A DNA stretch of 64,000 nucleotides from Acinetobacter sp. WU_MDCI_Axc73 (GTDB taxonomy: Bacteria; Pseudomonadota; Gammaproteobacteria; Pseudomonadales; Moraxellaceae). Position numbers and translations under genes: made by a program. Below the pieces are notes generated by a model, which did not search any database, had not been told where the DNA came from, and saw nothing but the letters and a program-made list of their open reading frames with translations. Shown one piece after another: positions 30,814 to 39,337 of this stretch (positions are counted from its first letter, which is position 1; each line of letters begins with the position of its first letter). Location of the stretch: contig NZ_JAHPRO010000019.1 in the NCBI RefSeq assembly GCF_025562455.1, positions 1-64,000 on the forward strand, in the 5' to 3' direction.

Positions 30814-31830
30814 ATGATTTCAACAAACCTCCCCCTCACCGATATTCATCGACATCTGGATGGCAATATTCGCACACAAACCATTTTAGATTTGGGACAA
30901 CAATATCGTATTGCGCTGCCTGCTCAAACACTCGAGGAATTACGTCCACATGTACAAGTCATGGATAATCAACCAGACTTACTCAGTTTTTTGGCGAAAC
31001 TAGACTGGGGTGTCAAGGTTTTGGCTAGTCTGGAGGCATGCCAACGGATCGCCTATGAAAATATTGAGGATGCTAAAAAACAAGGGCTGGACTATGTCGA
31101 ATTACGTTTTTCTCCCGGTTATATGGGCATGAGCCATCACTTACCTTTGGCAGGTGTGGTTGAGGCGGTGATTGACGGTGTACAACAGGGTTGCCGTGAT
31201 TTAGGCGTTCAGGCAAATTTGATTGGGATTATGAGCCGCACTTTTGGACAAGCCGCTTGTCAAGCTGAACTCGATGCCTTACTCACCCATAAAACCCATA
31301 TTACAGCTTTGGATTTGGCAGGCGATGAACTAGGATTTCCCGGAACGCTTTTTCTGGATCAATTTAAACAGGCTCGAAATGCAGGTTGGCATATTACCGT
31401 TCATGCAGGCGAAGCCGCAGGGCCAGAAAGTATCTGGCAAGCCATACAGGAACTTGGAGCAGAGCGTATCGGGCATGGTGTCAAAGCTATTCATGATCCA
31501 AAGCTAATGGATTATTTAGCGGAACATCAGATCGGGATTGAATCCTGTATCACGTCAAATGTACAAACCAGCACCGTGAGTTCAATTAAAAAACATCCCA
31601 TCAAAGACTTTTTACAACATGGAATTCTAGCAACTATCAATACTGATGACCCTGCGGTAGAAGGCATTGAAATTCGACATGAATATCAAGTTGCTGCGCC
31701 ACAAGCAGGTTTAACCGAAGATCAGATCCGAACCGCTCAGGAAAATGGTCTCAAAGTGGCTTTTTTATCTGAACAGGAAAAGCAATTATTAAAAAATCAG
31801 GCTTTGGCTCGTCAGCACGAAGTCATATGA
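30814..31830 (+). CDS. add: Adenosine deaminase
   Basis: Cytoplasmic zinc enzyme converting adenosine to inosine in purine salvage. The metal and catalytic motifs are all present: DIHRHLDGN near the N-terminus, [17 protein letters not shown], and TDDPAVEG. I start at ATG 30814 because GAGAGG lies 8 nt upstream; the ATG at 30808 is only 2 nt from that site. The protein is 338 residues, normal for bacterial Add. It stands alone and is followed by a hairpin shared with the convergent NERD gene. Confidence 0.93.
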   Translation: MISTNLPLTDIHRHLDGNIRTQTILDLGQQYRIALPAQTLEELRPHVQVMDNQPDLLSFLAKLDWGVKVLASLEACQRIAYENIEDAKKQGLDYVELRFSPGYMGMSHHLPLAGVVEAVIDGVQQGCRDLGVQANLIGIMSRTFGQAACQAELDALLTHKTHITALDLAGDELGFPGTLFLDQFKQARNAGWHITVHAGEAAGPESIWQAIQELGAERIGHGVKAIHDPKLMDYLAEHQIGIESCITSNVQTSTVSSIKKHPIKDFLQHGILATINTDDPAVEGIEIRHEYQVAAPQAGLTEDQIRTAQENGLKVAFLSEQEKQLLKNQALARQHEVI

Positions 31831-31858
31831 TGTTTGAAACGTACGACATTGATCTTTT

Positions 31859-31885
31859 AAATGGCTATGAAATGTAGCCATTTTA
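31859..31885. terminator. Candidate bidirectional terminator between add and the NERD gene
   Basis: A 9-bp stem (AAATGGCTA / TAGCCATTT) with a 7-nt loop, and short T-runs on each exit, sits between convergent genes and touches the NERD stop codon. Confidence 0.55.
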
Positions 31886-32521
31886 TTGAGATGTGTTCTT
31901 AGTCACTGAGTTTTTCTGTTGTAAGTGAGCAACATGTATACGATTGGTTTTCCATGAAGGCTCCAATATTTCTTTTTCGATGCGATATTTAATGCGTTTT
32001 TGCTTCATAGTTGGAATTACCTCATGATTAAATTTTTTCACATGTGTGATCCAATCCTTACCACGACAAACATGTTCAGGCATGACGGTTTTAAACTCGC
32101 TACGTGATGTAAATACAATGACTGAATGTAGATATTCAGGAGCAACCACATCTTCAAGAATTTGCTCCAATACTTTTAAATGTTTGAAGTTCTGATGAAT
32201 TGGGTTTTGAAAACGATAACTTTTTTTGTAGATTTTTTGCGTCCATTGTTTTTGATTGATACTGCCAAAAATCCAGCCTGTATAATTTTTAGTTTCAATA
32301 ATAAAAACGCCATATGGGCTAATCAAAATATGATCAATTTGTGTGGTCCCATTTTGCTCATCAGGAATCGTGCAGTTATTCAGCATGATATATTCTTCGC
32401 CTAAATGACGTTTCGCATGATCAATCACCATACTCTCACCCATTTTCCCCTTAAATGCAGGCGAAGATAGATAAGCAAGAATCCCCATGATAACAATGAA
32501 AAAAACGATATATAAAAACAT
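31883..32521 (-). CDS. NERD-domain (nuclease-related) membrane-anchored protein
   Basis: A 212-residue protein with one N-terminal membrane helix (about 2-20) and a NERD domain (about 25-145). The family core GTTQIDHILISPYGVFIIETKNYTG is visible in two adjoining pieces: TTQIDHILIS (acidic metal-type residue) and VFIIETKNY (the E-x-K of the nuclease-like fold). The C-terminus is basic. NERD proteins are thought to act on nucleic acid, but this class is not well characterised. The gene lies 40 bp after ogt on the same strand and may be the third gene of the gdx-ogt transcript. Confidence 0.8.
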   Translation of the reverse strand: MFLYIVFFIVIMGILAYLSSPAFKGKMGESMVIDHAKRHLGEEYIMLNNCTIPDEQNGTTQIDHILISPYGVFIIETKNYTGWIFGSINQKQWTQKIYKKSYRFQNPIHQNFKHLKVLEQILEDVVAPEYLHSVIVFTSRSEFKTVMPEHVCRGKDWITHVKKFNHEVIPTMKQKRIKYRIEKEILEPSWKTNRIHVAHLQQKNSVTKNTSQ

Positions 32522-32561
32522 CTCATTATCCTTATTTTATAGAGGTGACAGTTTAGCTAAT

Positions 32562-33047
32562 TCAAATATTATTCAATTCCAAATTCAGTAATAGTTCTTT
32601 TTTATCTAAACCGCCTGCAAATCCTACTAATGCCCCTCCTGTTCCAATCACACGATGACAAGGTGCGATAATTGAAATCGGATTTTTACCATTGGCGGCT
32701 CCTACAGCACGAACCGCTTTTTCATTACCAAGTTGCTGAGCAATTTGTTTATAACTGCGAGTTTCACCGTAAGGAATCGTCAATAATGCACTCCAGACTT
32801 TTTTCTGAAAATCAGTTCCTTCAAAATCAAGTGGAATATCAAATATTTTGCGCTGACCTGAAAAATACTCGATCAACTGCTGTTGGGTATTCAACAAAAT
32901 CGGATGGGATACATCTTCAATCAGTTCAGCCAGACGTGTACGCTTTGGATTTTCATTATCCCAAAGAATAGCTACCAAAGCGTACTCATCCGCCACCAAT
33001 GTAAGCTGTCCGACAGGTGACGACATATAAAGGTAAGATAGGCGCAT
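32562..33047 (-). CDS. ogt: Methylated-DNA-[protein]-cysteine S-methyltransferase
   Basis: Suicide repair enzyme that moves alkyl groups from O6-alkylguanine (and O4-alkylthymine) in DNA to its own cysteine. The acceptor is Cys130 in IIAPCHRVIG. The helix-turn-helix and Asn-hinge region FQKKVWSALLTIPYGETRSY and RAVGAANGKNP are complete. The protein is 161 residues, the size of Ogt rather than Ada. A ribosome site (AAGG) lies 9 nt before the start. It begins 11 bp after gdx, so it is probably read from the guanidine-riboswitch-controlled message. Confidence 0.92.
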   Translation of the reverse strand: MRLSYLYMSSPVGQLTLVADEYALVAILWDNENPKRTRLAELIEDVSHPILLNTQQQLIEYFSGQRKIFDIPLDFEGTDFQKKVWSALLTIPYGETRSYKQIAQQLGNEKAVRAVGAANGKNPISIIAPCHRVIGTGGALVGFAGGLDKKELLLNLELNNI

Positions 33048-33058
33048 TTCAAATGACC

Positions 33059-33379
33059 TTAAGCAGGTGATGACAGCTTCATAAGTACAAGACCTGAAAC
33101 GATTAAAATCGCAGCCATCATCCGCATTGCTCCCATAGGTTCATGCAAAATCAAAATACCTACGATAAAAGAACCAATGGCGCCAATTCCTGTCCAGACC
33201 GTATAAGCTGTACCAAGCGGTAAACTCCGCATTGAGATCGACAACAATACAACACTCAATACCATAAATACGATGGTCACGATACTTGGTAGCAAACGAG
33301 TAAAGCCGTCTGACATTTTCATCGAATATGCCCAGATAACTTCAAAAAGTCCTGCCAAAATTAAGATTGCCCAAGCCAT
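33059..33379 (-). CDS. gdx: Guanidinium exporter, SMR family
   Basis: Small four-helix membrane transporter (106 residues) of the SMR family, subtype SugE/Gdx, which exchanges guanidinium for protons. The conserved membrane glutamate lies in LAGLFEVIWAYSMK, and the Gdx-type signature SLPLGTAYTVWTGIGAIG is intact. I start at ATG 33379 (MAWAILILAG), because GGAG (33386-33389) is 6 nt upstream; the in-frame ATG at 33391 lies upstream of that site. A guanidine-II riboswitch directly upstream (33400-33449) supports the guanidinium assignment over the drug-exporting QAC subtype. Confidence 0.92.
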   Translation of the reverse strand: MAWAILILAGLFEVIWAYSMKMSDGFTRLLPSIVTIVFMVLSVVLLSISMRSLPLGTAYTVWTGIGAIGSFIVGILILHEPMGAMRMMAAILIVSGLVLMKLSSPA

Positions 33380-33399
33380 TTTATGCTCCATAATCAGGT

Positions 33400-33449
33400 G
33401 TCAGGTCGTCCTGACATTGTTTCCCTCATCTGGGAGAGGTCGTTCCTCT
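33400..33449 (-). promoter_or_regulatory. Guanidine-II (mini-ykkC) riboswitch
   Basis: On the minus strand two hairpins with ACGA loops lie 19 nt apart. The first is AGAGG-AACGA-CCTCT (33435-33449) and the second GTCAGG-ACGA-CCTGAC (33400-33415). Paired hairpins with ACGR loops ahead of a Gdx gene define this riboswitch class, which switches on guanidinium exporter translation when guanidine is present. The first hairpin has one extra A in its loop compared with the usual form. The ribosome site of gdx follows 11 nt after the second hairpin. Confidence 0.85.
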
Positions 33450-33458
33450 AAAGCGATG

Positions 33459-33487
33459 ATTATAGCCAATTTAATCGGGATGACCAA
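33459..33487 (-). promoter_or_regulatory. Promoter of gdx-ogt
   Basis: On the minus strand TTGGTC (33482-33487) and a perfect TATAAT (33459-33464) are separated by 17 bp. Transcription would start near 33452, just before the first riboswitch hairpin, so the leader RNA is almost only the riboswitch. Confidence 0.7.
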
Positions 33488-33799
33488 TTTTGATTTTGAA
33501 AAATGTATGGTTCCCGTCAAATGATTTGATCAACTCAAATGCTCTAGCTCCTAAATTTTCACGAAATAATGAACTTCGGCAATGCCCCACCGTCACTTGA
33601 CTGAATTTCCATTAAAATACATTTTGGAGCAACTAAATCATCTTTTTTTAACTGCTGTAATTGTTTAGTAACCTTTTATAAATCTTGTGATCAGAACTAA
33701 AAGTCTAAATATCGGATGCTGGTTTTACCCATGTTGTCCAAGCATCCAACCCGACCACGATGATCAATAAAAAGTACATTCATTTACGCATTGGTGTAC

Positions 33800-34753
33800 T
33801 TAATATTTTGATGGTTTCAGTGCGAGTTTATTTAAAATTAGAATATTAAACACCCGTGAAAAAATTAAAAATATCACCAACATTGCCATCATCAAATCAA
33901 TACTTGTGTTCTGCGTAAGTTGAAGTAATACTCCAGCCACCACTAAAGCGATTGCAATCGTTACATCCATATTTCGCACTAAATGACTCCAGTGCAGAGG
34001 TCGATTTTTAATATAGTCTTTAGCAATCAAATAACGCGATAGAATGGTTGCCGTTAGGATCACCAGTCCCTGCAAGAGTACAAATCCAGCCAATGCAACA
34101 TGCGCATTAAAATAATCATATACAATGCCGATCATTACGCCAGTGGCTATGACCAGTTCAAACCATGCCAATGCTTGAATTAATTTATTTCGAAGCATGG
34201 GCGCAATCACAATGGCATTATTGGCGACCAAATAAATCACGGCGTCCATTAGGATCAATAAACTCATCGCCAATAGACTAAACGATGTCGCCAGAATCGC
34301 CATACACAAAGTGACCAGACACAAAATAATATAAATCGAAGATAGCCACGAAAGAATTTGCGTGGTTTTAATCACGGGTTTTAAGGTGGTCGTGACAGGC
34401 ACAAAATTAGATAGCGTTTGTTGATAATCCGCCTGTTTTATTTGGTTCTTTAATAAACTGGTCAATACATCCACGTCACCATCATGGAAAATGGCCATAT
34501 GTTGAGTTTGATGATCCATCTCAATATATTTGACCTGATGGCATTGCACCAAAGCCTTGCGCAATGCACGCTCATGCGCCATATCCAGTTTGGGAATATA
34601 GTAATAACTCACCCATTCCGACTGAATATTGTCTTGTTCTGTAAAATCATATTCATCATCTGCAAGTAAATTGACGTCTGTGTGTAACTCCCTTTGCGAT
34701 TGAAAAAAAGCATTTGAAAGTAAAAAACGTTGGTACTGTTGTTTTAGGCTCAT
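33800..34753 (-). CDS. Membrane protein with CDF-like six-helix region, next to copper genes
   Basis: A 317-residue protein. The first about 125 residues are soluble, with an alpha/beta heavy-metal-associated-like layout (KLDMAHERALRKALVQCHQVKYIEMDHQTQHMAIFHDG). Six membrane helices then follow (about 130-155, 158-180, 188-212, 217-240, 253-272, 278-300). Helices 2 and 5 carry aspartate (LILMDAVIYLVANN; NMDVTIAIALVV) where cation-diffusion-facilitator transporters carry His/Asp metal sites, but the full motif is absent. It follows copB after a terminator, so a metal-related role is plausible. Identity as a true transporter is unproven. Confidence 0.55.
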   Translation of the reverse strand: MSLKQQYQRFLLSNAFFQSQRELHTDVNLLADDEYDFTEQDNIQSEWVSYYYIPKLDMAHERALRKALVQCHQVKYIEMDHQTQHMAIFHDGDVDVLTSLLKNQIKQADYQQTLSNFVPVTTTLKPVIKTTQILSWLSSIYIILCLVTLCMAILATSFSLLAMSLLILMDAVIYLVANNAIVIAPMLRNKLIQALAWFELVIATGVMIGIVYDYFNAHVALAGFVLLQGLVILTATILSRYLIAKDYIKNRPLHWSHLVRNMDVTIAIALVVAGVLLQLTQNTSIDLMMAMLVIFLIFSRVFNILILNKLALKPSKY

Positions 34754-34773
34754 TGACGCACCAGATCAGATGC

Positions 34774-34810
34774 AAAAAAGAATGTCATCAGGTTAAAGAT
34801 GATGACATTC
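34774..34810 (-). terminator. Terminator of the copper operon
   Basis: A 10-bp stem GAATGTCATC / GATGACATTC (34780-34789 with 34801-34810) is followed on the minus strand by TTTTTT. It lies 26 bp after the copB stop and just before the 317-residue membrane-protein gene. Confidence 0.8.
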
Positions 34811-34836
34811 TATACAGCTTTATTTTGATGAATCAA

Positions 34837-35715
34837 TTAAAACTTGAAAGTAATCCCTGCACCATAAAGCCAGCCCGATTCTGAACTCGTTGCGACTTGA
34901 CGATTGGTTTCACGATCGCCTTTTTCATAACGATAAGCAACATCAATGAAAGGCATCACTTTTTTGTTAAGCTCATAACGGGTTTGAATTCCCGTTTGTA
35001 AAGAGCTTAAACCTGTCTGTTGCGCATAATCAGATTCATCCCGAAGTAAAATATCAGCTTTAAGATAAGGTTGGGTAATGAGTTTTTGCGTCAGCAAAAT
35101 GTCACGCTCAGTCTCCAGACTTAAACTGACATATTGATCTTGACCAATATAAACATAAGCATCAGTTTCAAAGAAATATGGGGCTAAGCCATGTAAACCA
35201 AATGCTGCATCAACCGCTTCCTGACGATGTGCCTCAAAGGCTTCACTACGATAACGCAAGCCAGCTTGAGCATCCCAAAAATCGGCAATGTTTCGACTAT
35301 ATAACGCAGAAATCATATAATCTGCTTTTTGAGACTCTGACTTTTCAAGATGAGCTTTGATGAAAACTTTATTTTCATCTGTGCCAATCCAAGTTTCCAG
35401 TTCAGTATTAAACTCACCCTGCCCGTGTTTATCCAATCTCCATTGATTGTCCAATTTCGTTGCCTGATAAACTTGCCCTCCATGTTCACGGCGATGATCA
35501 TGGTCTAAATCATCATCAACTCTCAGATTTGAATGTACTTCACCGTTTGTCTTTGTCCTGTTTTTTTCTGGCATTGGCATTTCAGCATGACTTTGACCAT
35601 CCGACATCGACATATTCGACATCATCATGTCATGTCCTTCATGAGCAAAAGCCCAAGAACTTGTCATAAAGCCTGTTGAGAACATCAACACAGTCATCAT
35701 TTTAGTGGTGCGCAT
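34837..35715 (-). CDS. copB: Copper resistance protein B (outer-membrane)
   Basis: Outer-membrane beta-barrel of the CopB/PcoB family (292-residue precursor). After a signal peptide (MRTTKMMTVLMF to AFA) comes a Met/His/Asp-rich segment (EGHDMMMSNMSMSDGQSHAE) able to bind copper. The conserved barrel domain (about 105-292) includes SRNIADFWDAQAGLRYR and ends in GITFKF. The start 35715 has AAGGAGG 5 nt upstream and overlaps the copA 3' end by 14 bp; the longer open frame to 35793 lies inside copA. CopB is thought to act with CopA in copper export or sequestration. Confidence 0.9.
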   Translation of the reverse strand: MRTTKMMTVLMFSTGFMTSSWAFAHEGHDMMMSNMSMSDGQSHAEMPMPEKNRTKTNGEVHSNLRVDDDLDHDHRREHGGQVYQATKLDNQWRLDKHGQGEFNTELETWIGTDENKVFIKAHLEKSESQKADYMISALYSRNIADFWDAQAGLRYRSEAFEAHRQEAVDAAFGLHGLAPYFFETDAYVYIGQDQYVSLSLETERDILLTQKLITQPYLKADILLRDESDYAQQTGLSSLQTGIQTRYELNKKVMPFIDVAYRYEKGDRETNRQVATSSESGWLYGAGITFKF

Positions 35716-37567
35716 GCTGACCTCCTTGAACAGGTTGTTCAGTATTTTTAGATGAAATATTAGGCAATGTATCTTGATCGACTTTAGCCACAATGAGTTT
35801 ATTCATCATGCCTGCCGACATGTGATACAACAAATGACAATGAATTGCCCATTCACCTAATTCATCTGCGGTCAAAAGTGCTGTCACCGTTTTACCTGGT
35901 GGCACAATAAGTGTGTGTTTGTTTGGAAGATTTTGTATAGCTTGACCATTTTCCAATTGTACAAACATGCCATGCAAGTGCATTGGATGTGCCATCATGC
36001 TGTCATTGATAAATTTCAGCCGAATTCTCTCTCCATATTTGACCTGCAATGGTTCAGCCTCATTATATTTTTTTCCATTCATCGTCCAGATATAACGTTC
36101 CATATTTCCGCCCAAATGAATCACTAATTCTTTTGTCGGCTGACGCGTATCTGGTTGTGGGGTGAGTGATTGTAAATCCTGATATTGCAATGCCTTTGCA
36201 CCTTCTGGAGTCGAAGCATTGGCCCAACCTTGCACGGTTTGTTTTGACTCGGATATGCTTGGCGGATGGGATATCTTATGCGGCATCATTTCCTGATGCG
36301 GCATCTGCTCATGTGACATTTCATCACTCATCTGCTTATGTGATGTCACGTCATGATGCATGTGTTGTGACATATCTGGCATCGATGAGACTTCGGTTGA
36401 TGAGGGTTCAGATGTATGTGACATCTTCTGCGGCATTGGCATTGACATAGCAGCATGACTGGTATGTTCTGAACTATCAGACATATTGCCATGCCCCATG
36501 TCTTGCATAGTAAGCAGTGCACGTGGTCGGGCGTTTGGAATGATGATCTGCTGTGGTGCAGGCATCGCCACATTTTGCAAACTTGCCAATGCAAAACCGC
36601 TTCGATCAATCGATTCTGCTTGAATTTGATAATGTGGAGCGACTGGCTCAACAATTACATCGTAAGTTTCTGCTGTACCAATTCGAAACTCATCCACGGG
36701 CACAGGCTTGACAGGTTGACCATCGGCACTCACCACGGTCATTTTTAAGTTAGGAATACGCACATCAAAAAAGGACATTGCAGATGCATTTATAAAACGC
36801 AATCGAATTTTTTCACCTGAAGCAAATGCACCAGTCCAATTCTGTTCTGGCGTTTTACCATTGATTAAGAAAGTATAGCCTGTGACATCTGACAGATCTG
36901 TTTTAAGCATCCGCATCTGATTCCACATTTTACGATCTTGCCATGTGGTTTTTAATCCTTGTTGTTTCACCTGTTGCAATACATCGCCCAAGGTTTCACG
37001 CTGATTTAGATAGTATTCAGCTGACTTCTTCAGATTCTTCATCAATGTTTCACTCGATGAATCATGAAAATCTGACAACATCACTACATAATCTTGTTTA
37101 GCCTGTTCCTGCGCTGTCAGTGGCTTGTTATTTTTTGGATAAACAATAAAAGCACCATATAAACCGTCCTGCTCTTGCCCCTTACTATGCGCGTGATACC
37201 AATACGTTCCGTTTTGACGAATCTTAAAACGATATTCAAATGAACCATCAGGTTTAATGCCCTGAAAACCATTAAATCCAGGTACACCATCCATAATACC
37301 GGGCAATAATAAACCATGCCAATGAATCGAAGAGTCCTGATTTTTCAGGCTATTATGAACATAAATAACCGCTTCATCGCCTTCTTCAAATTCAAGTTTG
37401 GGGGCAGGAAACTGACCATTAACCGTAATTCGTTGAACAGGTTTTCCTGTGATATTGACCGTTTTTTCAGCAATATCCAAATGGTATTCTTTGACTGCCG
37501 CTAGACTGAACGGCGAAATAGCCAAACACAGTCCTGCAAAAAGAACATTTCTTAATAAAATAGACAT
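35702..37567 (-). CDS. copA: Copper resistance multicopper oxidase
   Basis: Periplasmic multicopper oxidase (621 residues) that oxidises Cu(I) and binds copper. Copper-site motifs are complete: HWHG and HAHS in the first cupredoxin domain, HPMHLHG and HCHLLYHMSAGM in the last. A long Met/His-rich insert (about 345-440, with repeats such as MSHEQMPHQEMMPH) suggests extra copper-holding capacity. The start at ATG 37567 has GAGG 6 nt upstream; a TTG at 37579 is the alternative. The signal peptide MSILLRNVLFAGLCL to LA lacks the twin-arginine motif usual in CopA. It overlaps copB. Confidence 0.92.
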   Translation of the reverse strand: MSILLRNVLFAGLCLAISPFSLAAVKEYHLDIAEKTVNITGKPVQRITVNGQFPAPKLEFEEGDEAVIYVHNSLKNQDSSIHWHGLLLPGIMDGVPGFNGFQGIKPDGSFEYRFKIRQNGTYWYHAHSKGQEQDGLYGAFIVYPKNNKPLTAQEQAKQDYVVMLSDFHDSSSETLMKNLKKSAEYYLNQRETLGDVLQQVKQQGLKTTWQDRKMWNQMRMLKTDLSDVTGYTFLINGKTPEQNWTGAFASGEKIRLRFINASAMSFFDVRIPNLKMTVVSADGQPVKPVPVDEFRIGTAETYDVIVEPVAPHYQIQAESIDRSGFALASLQNVAMPAPQQIIIPNARPRALLTMQDMGHGNMSDSSEHTSHAAMSMPMPQKMSHTSEPSSTEVSSMPDMSQHMHHDVTSHKQMSDEMSHEQMPHQEMMPHKISHPPSISESKQTVQGWANASTPEGAKALQYQDLQSLTPQPDTRQPTKELVIHLGGNMERYIWTMNGKKYNEAEPLQVKYGERIRLKFINDSMMAHPMHLHGMFVQLENGQAIQNLPNKHTLIVPPGKTVTALLTADELGEWAIHCHLLYHMSAGMMNKLIVAKVDQDTLPNISSKNTEQPVQGGQHAHH

Positions 37568-37614
37568 GACTAACCTCAAAATTTAAAAACTGAATATTTA
37601 GTTTGAATTTGAGA

Positions 37615-38103
37615 TTAGGCTTTGGGTGGTCTGAGGATTTCTTGCCAAAAACCAGAAAAATGCTGACCTCTATAATCAGTATGAGAATTTGAGATGGCAG
37701 CAAAGGCGGTTTGTTGTGGTAATGCTGGAATCAATTGTTCAGCATATATATTTAAGTTTTGACAATGTAACTGATGACAATCCTGACAGGACTGTGCGGC
37801 ATTAGAATGCTGTAAAGAAGTTTGTTGATCGCAATGCAACATACTTGGATTGGCATGTTTTAAATCATGCGAAGCATGCGCTGTCTTTGTAGCCTGAGCT
37901 TGCATCGACATGTGATGACACGATGACGGATCAGAACCATGCGTCATCGATTGAACACTCTGTTGCACCATAGAGGCATGCATATTTTTGACAGAAGCAA
38001 CAGCCACACCACTCCAACTCATGATTAAAATCATAAGTAACACAAACCATGTTTGTTTGCGCTGAGCTAGATGCAAACTGAATCTCCTCACAAATACATT
38101 CAT
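37615..38103 (-). CDS. Exported His/Cys/Met-rich protein, DUF2946-like, of the copper operon
   Basis: A 162-residue exported protein with one hydrophobic helix near the N-terminus (about 18-36) and a mature part full of metal-binding residues: CHHMSMQ, SHDLKH, MLHCDQQ, CQDCHQLHCQN. The ending FWQEILRPPKA resembles the DUF2946 family found beside copper and heavy-metal genes. It lies 47 bp before copA and is presumably the first gene of the operon. A TTG codon at 38076 with GAGGAG 7 nt upstream is a strong alternative start that removes nine residues; the ATG at 38103 has no good ribosome site. Confidence 0.7.
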   Translation of the reverse strand: MNVFVRRFSLHLAQRKQTWFVLLMILIMSWSGVAVASVKNMHASMVQQSVQSMTHGSDPSSCHHMSMQAQATKTAHASHDLKHANPSMLHCDQQTSLQHSNAAQSCQDCHQLHCQNLNIYAEQLIPALPQQTAFAAISNSHTDYRGQHFSGFWQEILRPPKA

Positions 38104-38438
38104 CAGTCGATATGGTGATATATAAACACAGCATAACCAAGTTTATGACTTGATACAAATCTGAATCATTTCATCCCTCTCCATCAAAAATAAAACTGCT
38201 TTTCATTTTCTATGGCGCTGATGAGCATCATTAGATAAAAACAGGTGGATTTTGACATCTTTTATCTACATCTTAGCTTGTATTTATTTTGATCACCTCC
38301 TATTTTTTAGACAATAATCGCAATATGACTCGCAGATTAAAAATAGTGCAAAATAAATCACTTAAATCGTATAAAAATAAATCAGTTCGAATGAGTTTTA
38401 TGCAAATTTTATGGATTTTTTAAACGATTGATATCATT
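38104..38438. other. Promoter region of the copper operon
   Basis: About 335 bp. On the minus strand TTGTAT and TATGCT at 17-bp spacing, near 38128-38156, make a possible promoter for the copper operon. I could not identify a copper-responsive operator with confidence, and no copRS or cueR gene is in the window. Confidence 0.35.
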
Positions 38439-38654
38439 TTGATTATTCTATCAGCAGCTTATCCACCGCCTTATCAACATAGTTATCCAGAGAGTTATAA
38501 ACAAAGTTATCCACATGAGCACCAAGTCAGGCAGCGCTTTATTGAGAATGCAATACAGGGAGCTTTATTGTGTATAAGAAAAAATTTAAATATCACGTAC
38601 CACCTGAATACTCATGCTGTACGTGATAATTATGATATCGAAAAATGCAATTAA
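38439..38654 (+). CDS. Small Tyr/Pro-repeat ORF over a 12-bp tandem repeat, doubtful gene
   Basis: A 71-codon frame with a TTG start overlaps the 3' end of rpe (convergent). Residues 7-26 are a four-residue repeat ([20 protein letters not shown]), produced by the 12-bp DNA repeat. The remainder ([20 protein letters not shown]) resembles no family I know. In the same frame an ATG at 38400 is followed by a TAA at 38421 and then by a hydrophobic stretch (IILIILSAA), so it could be the remains of a short exported protein whose signal peptide is interrupted. No ribosome site was seen. It may be non-coding. Confidence 0.3.
   Translation: MIILSAAYPPPYQHSYPESYKQSYPHEHQVRQRFIENAIQGALLCIRKNLNITYHLNTHAVRDNYDIEKCN
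38459..38515 (+). repeat. Five DnaA-box-like 9-mers at exact 12-bp spacing
   Basis: TTATCCACC (38459), TTATCAACA (38471), TTATCCAGA (38483), TTATAAACA (38495) and TTATCCACA (38507) all lie on one strand, each starting exactly 12 bp after the last. The fifth is a perfect DnaA box; the others differ at one or two positions. The same 57 bp encode the Tyr/Pro tetrapeptide repeat of the small frame at 38439, so the pattern could be protein-driven. Confidence 0.6.
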
Positions 38655-39337
38655 GCGTTTTGTGCACCGACTTTCGCCAATTCAGCACGCATTTCATCAA
38701 TTACCGCTTTATAGTCTGGCTTTCCAAAAATCGCTGATCCTGCCACAAACATATCCGCACCAGCTTCAGCAATTTCACGAATATTGGCGGGTCCAACTCC
38801 ACCATCAACTTCTAAGCGAATCTCACGGCCACTGGCATTAATCAATTGACGCGCCTGACGGAGTTTTTCTAAAGTCATCGGAATAAATTTTTGACCGCCA
38901 AATCCAGGGTTAACACTCATCAATAAGATCTGATCAACTTTATCCAATACATAATCTAAATAATGTAAAGGTGTTGCAGGATTAAATACCAAACCCGCTT
39001 TAGCCCCGCCAGCCTTAATTAACTGTAAAGAACGATCGATATGATGCGAAGCTTCAGGATGAAAAGTAATAATGTCTGCGCCTGCTTCAATAAAATCACC
39101 AATCATACGGTCGACTGGCGAAACCATCAGATGCACATCAATAGGCGCCTTGATCCCATAATTTTTTAAAGCCTTGCACACCCCTGCACCAAAAGTTAAA
39201 TTGGGTACATAGTGGTTATCCATCACATCAAAATGCACTACATCCGCACCTGCCTCCAATACTTTTTCAACATCTGCACCTAAACATGCAAAATCAGCAG
39301 AGAGAATAGAGGGTGCAATTAAATAAGGCTTGGACAT
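38651..39337 (-). CDS. rpe: Ribulose-phosphate 3-epimerase
   Basis: TIM-barrel enzyme of the pentose phosphate pathway interconverting ribulose-5-phosphate and xylulose-5-phosphate. Motifs visible: [10 protein letters not shown] at the N-terminus, [18 protein letters not shown] (metal-site His/Asp), [21 protein letters not shown] (second Asp) and the phosphate site [10 protein letters not shown]. Start at 39337 ([10 protein letters not shown], 228 residues), with AGG 6 nt upstream; the frame is open seven codons further. Single gene convergent with the repeat region. Confidence 0.94.
   Translation of the reverse strand: MSKPYLIAPSILSADFACLGADVEKVLEAGADVVHFDVMDNHYVPNLTFGAGVCKALKNYGIKAPIDVHLMVSPVDRMIGDFIEAGADIITFHPEASHHIDRSLQLIKAGGAKAGLVFNPATPLHYLDYVLDKVDQILLMSVNPGFGGQKFIPMTLEKLRQARQLINASGREIRLEVDGGVGPANIREIAEAGADMFVAGSAIFGKPDYKAVIDEMRAELAKVGAQNA

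Noticed and set aside
33705..33779. A 24-codon minus-strand frame (MYFLLIIVVGLDAWTTW...) between gdx and the 317-aa gene
   Set aside because: It looks like a tiny membrane protein but has no ribosome site and an in-frame stop just before the ATG; support is too weak for a gene call.
36346..36654. 102-codon frame within copA
   Set aside because: It is a shifted frame over the Met/His-rich repeat of CopA; its Cys/His richness comes from reading the repeat out of frame.
38459..38515. Chromosomal replication origin
   Set aside because: No dnaA, dnaN, gyrB, rpmH or AT-rich unwinding region accompanies the DnaA-box-like array, so oriC is unlikely here.
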